Source: Candidatus Binataceae bacterium
GTDB taxonomy: Bacteria; Desulfobacterota; Binatia; Binatales; Binataceae
Direction: 5' to 3'
Assembly: GCA_035508495.1 (NCBI GenBank)
Contig: DATJMX010000016.1
Coordinates: forward strand, 1-64,000
Length of the DNA stretch: 64,000 nt
Shown here: one piece after another, positions 10,301 through 17,437 of the stretch
How the letters are laid out: each line of letters starts with the position of its first letter
How positions within the stretch are numbered: the first letter of the stretch is position 1
Program-made: the position numbers and the translations under genes
The notes under the pieces: generated by a model
What the model was told of the DNA's origin: nothing
The model's database searches: none
Seen by the model: the letters and a program-made list of their open reading frames with translations, nothing else

Positions 10301-10527
10301 GCGCCGTGGTGGAATCAGCGCGCATCCGCCTGCGGCCAATCCTGATGACAGCGCTCGCGACGATCGTCGGCCTGCTGCCGATCGCGCTCAAGATTGGCGA
10401 GGGTTCGGAGGCCTCGGCGCCTCTCGCGCGCGCCGCCGCGGGCGGTCTGGCGGTATCGACGCTCTTGACCCTGTTCCTTGTGCCAGCGGTTTACGAGCTT
10501 TTCTACTCGCGCCGGGAGGTGAGGTAA
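7354..10527 (+). CDS. RND efflux permease (HAE1/AcrB-MdtBC type)
   Basis: 1057 residues, normal for the family: an inner-membrane proton-driven pump that works as a trimer. The first membrane helix is at about residues 10-28. A large porter/docking loop follows, then helices 2-6, with the proton-relay Asp pair at 398-399 in GRLVDDSVVVLENI. A cytoplasmic insertion near 490-515 is rich in Asp/Glu/Ala. The second half repeats the plan and ends after helix 12. The start is GTG 7354 with GCGAGG about 10 bases upstream. The stop TAA is immediately followed by the GTG of the adaptor gene, so translation is coupled. With the next two genes it forms a complete tripartite efflux system. Substrates cannot be told. 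Confidence 0.93.
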   Translation: MPSFSLRNPYVIIVGALIISLLGVTAFTRMPVDVFPNLKIPAVVVATFYPGMPPLDIERDITTRYERFFTLGSSIEHIESRSLPGISIITVYFQPGTDVDSSAAQLATLAMADLGVLPPGTLPPLVLKYDASSLPVLLVTVSGSGFTQTQLEDAARYTVRTQMATVRGASVPLPFGGKFRQIMAYVDRKALQVRGLTLNDVVSALNDSNLILPAGDAQIGSTDYFVYSNSMAPDIAALGQVPVKIGAGQAPVVMNDVAKVQDASQIQYNVVLIDGQPSVYVPVLKQPGANTISVVEGVRDILPNIVGIPSGMKLKGIFDQSSYIRDAVSSLEHEAVSGSVLASLMILIFLGSFRSTVAIFLSIPLSILAGAFGLFIGGQTINIMTLGGFALAIGRLVDDSVVVLENINRHLAAGVEPQVAARQGAEEVALPVLASTITTVIVFFPVMFLFGVAKYMFSALALAVVLSMLASYVVAMSVIPIFCARFLTAEDARAMEGGHETDARDAAAESADWPESKRGFFAAFNRAYEKLALRYERALQSALEHKLAVIGVLSTIFVLSMLMFPRLGTQLFPDTDAGKFSINLHAPLGSRIAVTESLTRKLEQAIRDVIPASELDTIVSNIGLEPNLSAIYSSNSGQDTAQVLVSLKANHRRPTNEYMNKLRDELPTRVPEIHAFFSSGSIIDAVLNFGSPAPINVQISGQDYPSIFAFARKLEDTIRGLPKVAATYIPEESGYPTLDVKVDRLKAGRLGLTQRDVITNVITALTSNQMIKPSIWIDPKSGNDYYLTAQYPESDIESIESLQNIPVRSYSGAEGHANSLLLRDVATIVPERHAAQADHYNVQRVVNLLVAPRGGDWGGTQDSIKQALSKIPVPPGIRVNYRGSVAAMEKSFASFGFGLYMAVALLYLVMVAQFRSFLDPLIIMFAVPMGLIGVVWTLYLTGTTLNIESFMGIIVMVGIVVSNSILLVDFANQRRTQGHELRRAVVESARIRLRPILMTALATIVGLLPIALKIGEGSEASAPLARAAAGGLAVSTLLTLFLVPAVYELFYSRREVR

Positions 10528-11697
10528 GTGAAGCGCCTCGTACTTGTTGTTGTTCTTCTCTTGCTTTGCGCCACGCTTACATCCTGCTCGGGGGAGCCTG
10601 CGCCGGCAGCAACTGACGATCACATTCCAACGATAACCGTAATCCATCCCCAACGCGGCGACGCTGTACTGAGTATCAATCTTCCCGGCGATCTCGTCGG
10701 ATTCTATGAAGCTGCGCTGCACGCAAAAGTCACTGGCTATCTCAGTCACGTTTATGTTGACAAAGGCGACTGGGTTAAGAAGGGACAGGTCCTCGCCGAC
10801 ATCGAAGTCCCGGAGCTCAATCAGAACCTCGACCGGGCTCGCGCCAATCTCGACATGCAACGCCTTACCTATGAACGGCTCAAGCGAGTTCGCGACACCG
10901 ACCAACGGCTGGTCGCGCAGGAAGACGTCGATATCGCAGCGAGCAAATGGCAGCAGGCCAAGGCCGAGTCCGGGGCGCTCGAAACGCTGGTGAACTACAC
11001 CAAAATCATCGCCCCGTTCGACGGGGTTATCACCGGACGCTTCGCCGATCCGGGCGCTTTGATCAGGGCCGGTGGTGGCGATATCGGTCTCGACGCCACG
11101 GCGGCCGATGTAAGCTCGGGCGCGACCGAAGGCGCGGGCGGTCATCGCAGCGGCGGCGGTCCGATTCTCACTCTGGCCGACATCGATAAACTGCGCACCT
11201 ACGTTTATGTGCCCGAGCAGGAGACCCCGCTGATTCGCCGCGGGATGCCAGCCAAGCTGACCTTCAAGGAGTTTCCGGGGCGCACATTCGAAGGACAGGT
11301 AACGCGTTACGCGACATCGCTCGACCTTTCGACGCGTACGATGTTGACCGAAATCGACATTGACAACCCGACCCGACGGCTCTATCCGCGGATGTATGCG
11401 ACGGTGACGCTCGAACTGGAGCAGCATCCCAATGCGCTCGAATTGCCGGCCGGCGCGGTCGATCAATCGCGGGCCGAACCGATCGTGTTGACGGTACGCG
11501 ACGGCGTCCTGACGCGGGTCCCGGTGCAGACGGGAATCGAAAACGGCCGCTCGATCGAGATCACTTCGGGCCTTAGCACCGGCGACGAAGTCGTCGCGAC
11601 TTACAGCCCTGGCCTGAGTGAAGGCCAGCGCGTGCGTCCGGTCGCGTTGGCTGCGCAGCTGCAGGATGGGCGCGTCCCTGCCGCCTCTTCCGACTGA
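10528..11697 (+). CDS. RND periplasmic adaptor (membrane fusion protein), lipoprotein
   Basis: 389 residues starting with GTG at 10528, directly after the permease stop; the GGGAGGTGAGG at the permease end is its ribosome binding site. A lipoprotein signal has lipobox LTSC with Cys20. The lipoyl/barrel-sandwich motif is at about 65-95 (AKVTGYLSHVYVDKGDWVKKGQ). An alpha-hairpin covers about 95-155, the second lipoyl half about 155-185 (IIAPFDGVITGRFADPGALI), and a beta-barrel and membrane-proximal domain follow. A Gly/Ala-rich insertion (about 183-210) within the lipoyl/barrel region is unusual. It links the permease to the channel encoded next. Confidence 0.93.
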   Translation: MKRLVLVVVLLLLCATLTSCSGEPAPAATDDHIPTITVIHPQRGDAVLSINLPGDLVGFYEAALHAKVTGYLSHVYVDKGDWVKKGQVLADIEVPELNQNLDRARANLDMQRLTYERLKRVRDTDQRLVAQEDVDIAASKWQQAKAESGALETLVNYTKIIAPFDGVITGRFADPGALIRAGGGDIGLDATAADVSSGATEGAGGHRSGGGPILTLADIDKLRTYVYVPEQETPLIRRGMPAKLTFKEFPGRTFEGQVTRYATSLDLSTRTMLTEIDIDNPTRRLYPRMYATVTLELEQHPNALELPAGAVDQSRAEPIVLTVRDGVLTRVPVQTGIENGRSIEITSGLSTGDEVVATYSPGLSEGQRVRPVALAAQLQDGRVPAASSD

Positions 11698-11718
11698 ACC
11701 ACTGCTCCGGAGTACATT

Positions 11719-13095
11719 ATGAATGGTTGCAAATCTATGCTGCGCCTCACTGCAGCCGCGCTCGGCGGAGCGATGCTGACCTGCGCAACTCTTTACGCGG
11801 CAGACGCGCCCATCGTGCCCGGCTCCGAACTCTCACTGGCGCAGGCGATCCAGATCGCTCTCAAGTATCATCCGCGACACCTGGAGGCCGAGTCTCAAAC
11901 CGGTTCGGCGTCTGAGCAGGTCGGCGTCGCAAACGCCAACCTGCTGCCGCAGGTGCTCGGCGCAAGTGAGTATCTCGGCGCTACTCACAACGCGATCGGC
12001 AACGCGAGCTTTCTCGCCTTCGACGGGTTGCCGCGAATTACCGGAACCAACCATGGCGCTCCAAACGGAGTGGCACAGGGCTTCGTGCCGGATAATAACT
12101 ACATCGCCGGAATCTCAGTATCGCAGTATCTCTATGATTTCGGGCGTACCCGCGGGCTAATCGATCAGCGCAAAGCCGAGCTTGCTGGGGCGCGCGCTCG
12201 ACAGCGCGTCACCGATCTGGAGCTCGCCTTCGAAGTTGCAAAAGCGTATTACGGCCTGCTGGCCGCGGCGGAGAATGTAAAGGTCTATCAAGTGGCTACT
12301 GATCAGCGTCAGGAGCATCTCCATGAGGCTGAAGTCTATGCGCGATCTGATCTGCGGCCACAACTCGACGTTTACCTGACCCGCGCCGACCTTGGGCGGG
12401 CACAACTTGAGCTGGTGCGCGCGCACAATGGCGCCGACGACGCCAAGGTCGCGCTCGACAATGCGATGGGTCTCAGCGACCTGGCGCCTGCCTATCATCT
12501 TCAGGATCAGATGGGCTCCGCGCAAATCTCAGTCGGGCTCCAGCAACTGCTCGATTCCGCATTTCGTCAGCGTCCCGACCTGGTGATGCTGCGATCGGAG
12601 GCGCAAGCGGCGGGGGCCAGAATCACGCAGGCGCGCAGCGATTATTTTCCAAGTGCGTTCGCGACCGGCGCCTACTCGGCTATAGGCACCGGCACGCCCG
12701 CGGTTAACAACTACGATCTCGGAATCGTGCTGACCTGGCCGCTGTTCAACGGTTTCGCGACCGAGCATGAGGTTGCGGCGGCGAAATACGATCAGCGCGC
12801 GGTCCAGCATGCGATCGACGATCTCGAACAGAAAGTAATCCTGCAGGTAAAAAGCTCATATCTCGACTGGCGTGCCTCAGTCGAGGCAATCGAGCGGGCG
12901 CATGAGACGCAGGAAGCGGCAGAGGTTGCGCTTCATCTCGCCGAAGAACGTTATCGCACTGGTCTTGGCAATATCGTTGAGCTCGAAGACGCGCAGCGTC
13001 AATCTACCGAGGCGTCAGCCGCATATGTAGAGTCGCTCTACGGTTTCGCGGTCGCGAAAGCCGCCGTCGATTATGTAACCGGCGCGGCACCCTAG
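11719..13095 (+). CDS. TolC-family outer membrane efflux channel
   Basis: 458 residues with a signal peptide (LRLTAAALGGAMLTCATLYAADA), then the two OEP repeats. Typical motifs are LSLAQAIQIALKYHP at about 38-52 and the second-repeat helix ending in RYRTGLGNIVELEDAQRQ near 410-427. YLYDFGRTRGLIDQ (about 137-150) is one of the beta-strand-to-helix transitions of the family. It is the third gene of the efflux operon, 21 bases after the adaptor gene. The mature protein is expected as an outer-membrane trimer that docks to the adaptor. Confidence 0.9.
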   Translation: MNGCKSMLRLTAAALGGAMLTCATLYAADAPIVPGSELSLAQAIQIALKYHPRHLEAESQTGSASEQVGVANANLLPQVLGASEYLGATHNAIGNASFLAFDGLPRITGTNHGAPNGVAQGFVPDNNYIAGISVSQYLYDFGRTRGLIDQRKAELAGARARQRVTDLELAFEVAKAYYGLLAAAENVKVYQVATDQRQEHLHEAEVYARSDLRPQLDVYLTRADLGRAQLELVRAHNGADDAKVALDNAMGLSDLAPAYHLQDQMGSAQISVGLQQLLDSAFRQRPDLVMLRSEAQAAGARITQARSDYFPSAFATGAYSAIGTGTPAVNNYDLGIVLTWPLFNGFATEHEVAAAKYDQRAVQHAIDDLEQKVILQVKSSYLDWRASVEAIERAHETQEAAEVALHLAEERYRTGLGNIVELEDAQRQSTEASAAYVESLYGFAVAKAAVDYVTGAAP

Positions 13096-13293
13096 CAGAC
13101 TGGCGGATGCGAGCGGCCCGGCTCAGCGGCCAGCGATACTCTTCGAACTCCTCGCAGCGGTCCGCACGTCGTTTTGATCTGAGGACAGACTGATATTCGC
13201 GCAGGTGCAGCGGATCTTCCGCGCGCGTTTTCAGTACATCCGCGCCAACAGTTGCCAGTGAGTAATCGGTCGAATACTCACTGCGATAAATAC

Positions 13294-13321
13294 GCGCGGG
13301 CGCCTCATCGGGCGCCCGCGC
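13294..13321 (-). terminator. Hairpin terminator of the porin gene
   Basis: Perfect 11-base arms GCGCGGGCGCC / GGCGCCCGCGC with a six-base loop. On the minus strand it is followed by GTATTTATC, moderately T-rich. It lies 25 bases past the porin stop and also faces the end of the efflux operon. Confidence 0.6.
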
Positions 13322-13346
13322 TGCTTTCGGAGGTAATTTCCCTCGT

Positions 13347-15026
13347 TTAGTACTTGAACTCCACGTTTAGCATGATCATGTTCGTGCCGCGCGGGACCGA
13401 GCTGGTGATCGGAGCGCTGAGCGGCTTCGTCGGTCCGAATTGCAACAGGTTTGCCGTCGTCGTGGTGAACTGATCGTGGTAGTACGTCAGGTTCTGATCG
13501 TCGATCGCGACGCGCAGGTTCTTGCTAATCAGCCACTGCAGACCCAGGTCGAAGCGATAGAAGTCGAGCGGGTTCTTCGATACCTGCATATTTGGCTGCA
13601 ACTGCTGATACAAGCCGAACAGGGTAAAGGGAGTGCGCGGAATATCCACGTGACCCAGGAAATCCCACCCGATCTGAACCGAGGTGCTGGCGTTCTGATA
13701 GAACTGCACCATCTTGGTCCAGTTGGCGTAACTGATCGCCGAGGGCGTGAGCGACGTAAGCCCCGTGAAGTTGTCCGCGGGACCCGAGCCCGAAAACAGG
13801 TTGTTGGCGCTGAACGCGTTGTGGCCGTAGTCGAACTCGCCAATCAGGCCCCACGTCTCCGCCGTATAGTGCAGCAGGCCTGCGACGCGAGTCATATGAC
13901 CATAGGCCGAAGTAGTATTCGCGATTGGAGCTCCAGGCAGGCCCGTGAATTGACCGTCCTCCGCTTTGTTCGGATAGCCATAGTCCCAGAAGCCGGTGAT
14001 TCCCAGCGAATCGTAGCGGGTATGCGCTCCGAGCGGATTGACCGTCAAACGGCCCATGACCTGCTTGTAAGAGCTCTGTTCGATGGCATGAAAGCTGGCG
14101 TCGTCGTAAACGCCGACATCATAATCTGCATACTGCAGTTCGCGGAACTTGATTGGTCCCTTGACCGCCAGACCGACCTGGGTCGAGCTGAGGCTCATAT
14201 AGTTCCACGGGGTCAGCGCTGTGTAGCGGAAACCCCATAGGTTTTCTTCCCAGTCGACCAGAGGATTCTGTTGCTGACCGAAGGTGATCTTGTCATCACG
14301 CATCGCCGCGATCTTCAGAATCTTCTTGAAGAATGTTTGATAGTCGATGTACGCGTACTTCAGGCGGTAGCTGAGATTACCGTCAACCGTCTGGCCCCAT
14401 CCGGTGTTGTTACCGACTTTGTCGGCGATCGCCGAAGCGCTGCTTCCGCTGATCGTCTCATAGATATTGGGCGTGACGCGCGCCATGAAGTTTTCGTCGG
14501 GCGTGAAACGAAAATCAAGGTACGCTCGCGTGATATCGAAAGAGTTGAAGCCGTTGTTGCCTTCGCCAGGCCACGTCTCCTGGGTCAGGAATTGCGGGCC
14601 ATAGCCCGTGTGAGTCATGTAGCGATAGTCAGCGTAGATCAGGGTGCCGAACGAAACTTTCTTGTACCAACGATCAGCATAGTCACGCCACGCAGGCTGC
14701 ATTGAGCTGACCTGCTGAGCCATCTCGGCGTTCCACTGCTGCTGCTGTGACTGCTGTTGCGCGAATTGAGCTTGCATCTGCGCGCGTTCAGTTTCGATCT
14801 GCGCCTGCGTCTGCTGCGTTACGCTTTGCTCGATCTGGGGAGCGGGTACGAAACTGCCCATGAAGATGCAGGTACGGCACTTTTTCGTATAGACCGCCCC
14901 CGTTCGCGGATCCTGGTAGAGCGCCATCGCGGCCCGTGCGCTGGTTGGATGGATCCCGGCGCTCACCAAGAACATTATTAGCCCGCCCAACACCGAGATT
15001 CCGAACCTCAGTCGCGTGCCTCTCAT
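13347..15026 (-). CDS. Outer-membrane porin-like beta-barrel with N-terminal Q-rich coiled coil
   Basis: 559 residues from ATG 15026, with GGGAGGA eight bases upstream; the longer reading from 15104 adds a charged tail before the signal peptide and is unlikely. The signal peptide (GISVLGGLIMFLVSAGI...ARA) precedes a CxxC (KKCRTC) at about residue 49. Next is a Gln-rich coiled coil at about 64-105 (QTQAQIETERAQMQAQFAQQQ). The long beta-barrel alternates aromatic and polar residues and ends in FKY, the usual outer-membrane insertion signal. The coiled coil could trimerise the protein or reach towards peptidoglycan. It resembles OprO/OprP-like or carbohydrate porins in general plan, but I cannot name the substrate. 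Confidence 0.75.
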   Translation of the reverse strand: MRGTRLRFGISVLGGLIMFLVSAGIHPTSARAAMALYQDPRTGAVYTKKCRTCIFMGSFVPAPQIEQSVTQQTQAQIETERAQMQAQFAQQQSQQQQWNAEMAQQVSSMQPAWRDYADRWYKKVSFGTLIYADYRYMTHTGYGPQFLTQETWPGEGNNGFNSFDITRAYLDFRFTPDENFMARVTPNIYETISGSSASAIADKVGNNTGWGQTVDGNLSYRLKYAYIDYQTFFKKILKIAAMRDDKITFGQQQNPLVDWEENLWGFRYTALTPWNYMSLSSTQVGLAVKGPIKFRELQYADYDVGVYDDASFHAIEQSSYKQVMGRLTVNPLGAHTRYDSLGITGFWDYGYPNKAEDGQFTGLPGAPIANTTSAYGHMTRVAGLLHYTAETWGLIGEFDYGHNAFSANNLFSGSGPADNFTGLTSLTPSAISYANWTKMVQFYQNASTSVQIGWDFLGHVDIPRTPFTLFGLYQQLQPNMQVSKNPLDFYRFDLGLQWLISKNLRVAIDDQNLTYYHDQFTTTTANLLQFGPTKPLSAPITSSVPRGTNMIMLNVEFKY

Positions 15027-15380
15027 CAAGATTGTCCTCCCACGAAAACGTTGACTCCCAGGCCGGTTTTTTCCGTGCTTCGATTGGTTCGATCGCACGG
15101 GCATACCTGGCCCTGCTTTGGCGCTGGCACGATAATCAGCACGGATGACGTGCCAATTATTGAAAGATTACGAACGCGCGAAATGTGACGGCTGCTAGGA
15201 ACAGCTATCAGAAGCGAATTTGGCCGCGGGATGGAATCGTTGGCCTCTTTTCGCCGTCTCGGGAGCAATTACAGGATGTATTGCAATGAATTATTCTGTA
15301 ACTCTGTCGTAATGTTCGCCTGTTAGTAAATTCGCTCCACAGCGCACTAACGATTACGATTTGAAATTTGCAGGGGATAT
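15027..15380. other. Divergent intergenic region
   Basis: About 350 bases between the divergent porin and secreted-protein genes, AT-rich in 15150-15380. It must hold the promoters of both. I see no convincing -35/-10 pair or operator palindrome. Confidence 0.4.
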
Positions 15381-16181
15381 ATGAGCCTTAAACTACGCGA
15401 TGCGGTCGCTTCGTCCGTAGCTGTAGCGTTCCTGGCCATTGCCGGAGCCGCAACGGCGCATGCCTTCACCCTGCCGGCATTCAGCCCCGATATTAAGCCG
15501 GTGGGCCTGAGCGTCTCCGTCAGCGACAAGCAGGTCACGCCTAAAGTCGGACCGACTTCTGACAGCTCCTCGTTCGTGCTCTATACGCCCTTCAACAGCG
15601 TCGATTTCGACGACGATATCTGTAATCCACCCAGCAATGCGATGCTGATAATTGGCCTCGCACCTTCGAAGAAGTGCATGACCGGCGAGCCGACCCTGAC
15701 GCCGCTTACTATTGCGCTCGACCAGGTGACCAATACCGATTGTGAGAGTTTCGAGTTCATGAGCTCGCCCCTCACCGCCAACTGGACGATAACCGCGAAC
15801 ACCCCGCCTCCGCCCCCCGCGAACCAGAATCAGAGCGTGAGTTGCATCAACGGCGTGTGCACGGTCTCCGGCGGCGGCACCAGCATCATCAGCAGTGGCG
15901 ACGGCACGCAGACCATCGTTGTGCAGAATGGATCGGGTAACACCCAGACTCCGGCGAGCGACGTGTTTTCATTCAACGCCGCGTCCACAACGCCGGGCCT
16001 GATCGCGGTGCCCAGTTCAAAGGTTGACGCATTCATCCTGTATACCGCCGACGGCGATTCAGATGATTCCGGCAGCGGCTATGAAGGTGCGTGCGTAACG
16101 TTGAATTCAACTTCGATCAGCACGCAAACGAAGATCGTCAACGGCACCAGGACCGTGACGAAATTCTTCGGCGCGCACTGA
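15381..16181 (+). CDS. Secreted hypothetical protein
   Basis: 266 residues with a signal peptide (AVASSVAVAFLAIAGAATAHA). The mature chain is rich in Ser, Thr, Asn and Pro, with strands typical of extracellular beta proteins. Cys residues come in close pairs (CNPPS...KKC, SCINGVC), which suggests disulfides. A Pro run near residues 140-145 and a Gly/Ser/Thr-rich middle (about 155-190) look like linkers. There is no family I recognise. It is convergent with the rhodanese gene, leaving only 20 bases between the two stops. GGGG just before the ATG may serve as ribosome binding site. Confidence 0.6.
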   Translation: MSLKLRDAVASSVAVAFLAIAGAATAHAFTLPAFSPDIKPVGLSVSVSDKQVTPKVGPTSDSSSFVLYTPFNSVDFDDDICNPPSNAMLIIGLAPSKKCMTGEPTLTPLTIALDQVTNTDCESFEFMSSPLTANWTITANTPPPPPANQNQSVSCINGVCTVSGGGTSIISSGDGTQTIVVQNGSGNTQTPASDVFSFNAASTTPGLIAVPSSKVDAFILYTADGDSDDSGSGYEGACVTLNSTSISTQTKIVNGTRTVTKFFGAH

Positions 16182-16201
16182 TCGCTAAACGGGAGGCTGG
16201 C

Positions 16202-16603
16202 CTACTTCGTTCCACTCTCGACGGCGCCGCCCGCAGCCTTCCAGGCGTTGAAACCACCGCCCATGTGACAGACGGGCTCGAGGCCCATGTGCTGAAGGGT
16301 CTGCGCTGCCAGCGCAGATCTGCCTCCGCCCGCTCAGAAGAAGAGAAACTTCTTGCCCGACGCGAAGACCTCGCGATGGTACGGAGTCTCCGGATCGACC
16401 CAGAATTCCAGCATTCCGCGCGGCGCATGCAGTGCGCCGGGGATTCGTCCGTCGCGATTGAGCTCGCGAATATCGCGGATGTCGACAAATAATATGTTTG
16501 GATCGTCCTTCAGCTTGAGTGCATCGGCGGCGGCGACCGTCTCGATCTCCGCATTCGCCTCCGCCAGCATCTGCTTGACGGTCTTCTTGAGTTTCAGCGC
16601 CAT
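16202..16603 (-). CDS. Selenocysteine-containing rhodanese-like protein (UGA at catalytic Cys)
   Basis: Read through the in-frame TGA at 16334-16336, this is a 133-residue single-domain rhodanese. Seen: the N-terminal helix, ILFVDIRDIRELNRDGRIPGA (about 37-57), the middle part of the domain, and strand KKFLFF just before codon 90. Codon 90 is TGA. It is followed without a break by AGGGRSALAAQTLQHMG, then VCHMGGGFNAWKAAGG and a TAG stop. Rhodaneses carry the sulfur-accepting Cys as the first residue of a CxxxxR[S/T] loop. Here TGA stands exactly there (U-AGGGRS), so selenocysteine is the natural reading. A perfect 7-base hairpin follows 15 bases after the TGA. The gene begins four bases after the upstream GrdB-like gene, with GGGGTGAGG as binding site. 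Alternative: a nonsense mutation, which would not explain the conserved downstream frame. Confidence 0.85.
16300..16318 (-). promoter_or_regulatory. SECIS-like hairpin of the rhodanese gene
   Basis: On the mRNA, 15 bases after the UGA, a perfect stem UCUGCGC / GCGCAGA closes a five-base loop UGGCA. Bacterial SECIS elements sit directly downstream of the UGA inside the coding region, with an apical loop about 16-37 bases from it and a G among the first two loop bases. This one has 22 bases and G in second place. Being coding, it also specifies residues 96-102 or so. Confidence 0.75.
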
Positions 16604-16607
16604 AGCC

Positions 16608-17411
16608 TCACCCCGTTTGAGCCGAGCTGTATCCGGAACCGAGATTCATGCGGAAGTCCGCGCCCCATTCGTACTGCAGATCGACCAACTCACCGCCTCG
16701 GTTGATCGAATAGAGCGCGCTTAGCGCGTCGAGCAGAATTGTGCGCTGCTGAGCGGTGTCAAACGGCCTGCCGAATGGATTGCCCATCGGGAAGTTGACG
16801 AACGCCGTCCGTGGCGCCTTGACCTGGATACTCAGATCGCGGCCGGTCGAAACCAGCACGGTAGGAATTCCAGCGGCTTCGACCACCCGCGCTACCAGAC
16901 CAACGGTCTGGTGATCGAGCGGTCAGGCAGGTACGAGGAGGAATACGTCAACGCTTTCGTCGCGCAGTTTCTGGACCAGCGCCGGAGCGGCTTCGTTCAC
17001 GACCGCGCTGCGCACGTAAATGCGCCCCATGAATCCGCTGTAGTGATGTGGCGCGACGCTGCCGATGACGCGTTCGGCGGCCAGCTCGCGCAGGCGATCG
17101 ATCGGGAAGACGCAGTTAATATCGCGGTCCGCGTCGGTGTGATTGTAGTAATCGTCGTTAATCGCGAAGAAGTGCGACGACGTATTTTGCTCGATACGGT
17201 CGAGCCGCAGATCGTTGCGCGCCTGCGGGTTGAATGGCGCGGCATCCTTGCGCGATACGCCCCCCGAAGTGAGCATCGCGACTCGGCACTGGCTCAGCGG
17301 CTTGTTGGGCGGGGTCAGCGGGGCGCTATCGTTGATCGTCCAGCGGTAGGCCGGAAAACCCTGGCTGCGATAGAAATCATTGAGGCGTGATGCGTACGCG
17401 ATCGGCTCCAT
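16608..17411 (-). CDS. GrdB/PrdB-family selenoprotein (in-frame UGA)
   Basis: Reading through TGA 16923-16925 gives 267 residues with selenocysteine at 163. The N-terminal part shows family features of glycine/sarcosine/betaine/proline reductase component B (PF07355): RVAMLTSGGVSRKD at about 43-56, DINCVFPIDRLRELA near 98-112 and VIGSVAPHHYSGFMG near 116-130. The strand VDVFLLVPA ends at the TGA. After it the frame continues PLDHQTVGLVARVVEAAGIPT, where family members have Sec or Cys. The motif is U-PLD, not the UxxC of many homologues. No GrdA, GrdE or pyruvoyl PrdA gene is nearby, so a Stickland reductase role is unlikely; a redox or thiol/selenol chemistry role is inferred. It sits between a methyltransferase gene (26 bases upstream) and the selenorhodanese gene. 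Confidence 0.85.
16894..16912 (-). promoter_or_regulatory. SECIS-like hairpin of the GrdB-like gene
   Basis: On the mRNA, 10 bases after the UGA, a perfect 8-base stem ACCAGACC / GGUCUGGU closes the loop GUU. The loop begins 18 bases after the UGA and starts with G, inside the range known for bacterial SECIS elements. Confidence 0.75.
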
Positions 17412-17437
17412 CGTTCTTCTAAATCACTTGCGCTCCG

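Noticed and set aside
16334..16336. TGA in the rhodanese read as a true stop or assembly error
   Set aside because: The frame continues with an intact rhodanese C-terminus, the codon matches the catalytic Cys position, and the neighbouring gene shows the same design with its own hairpin.
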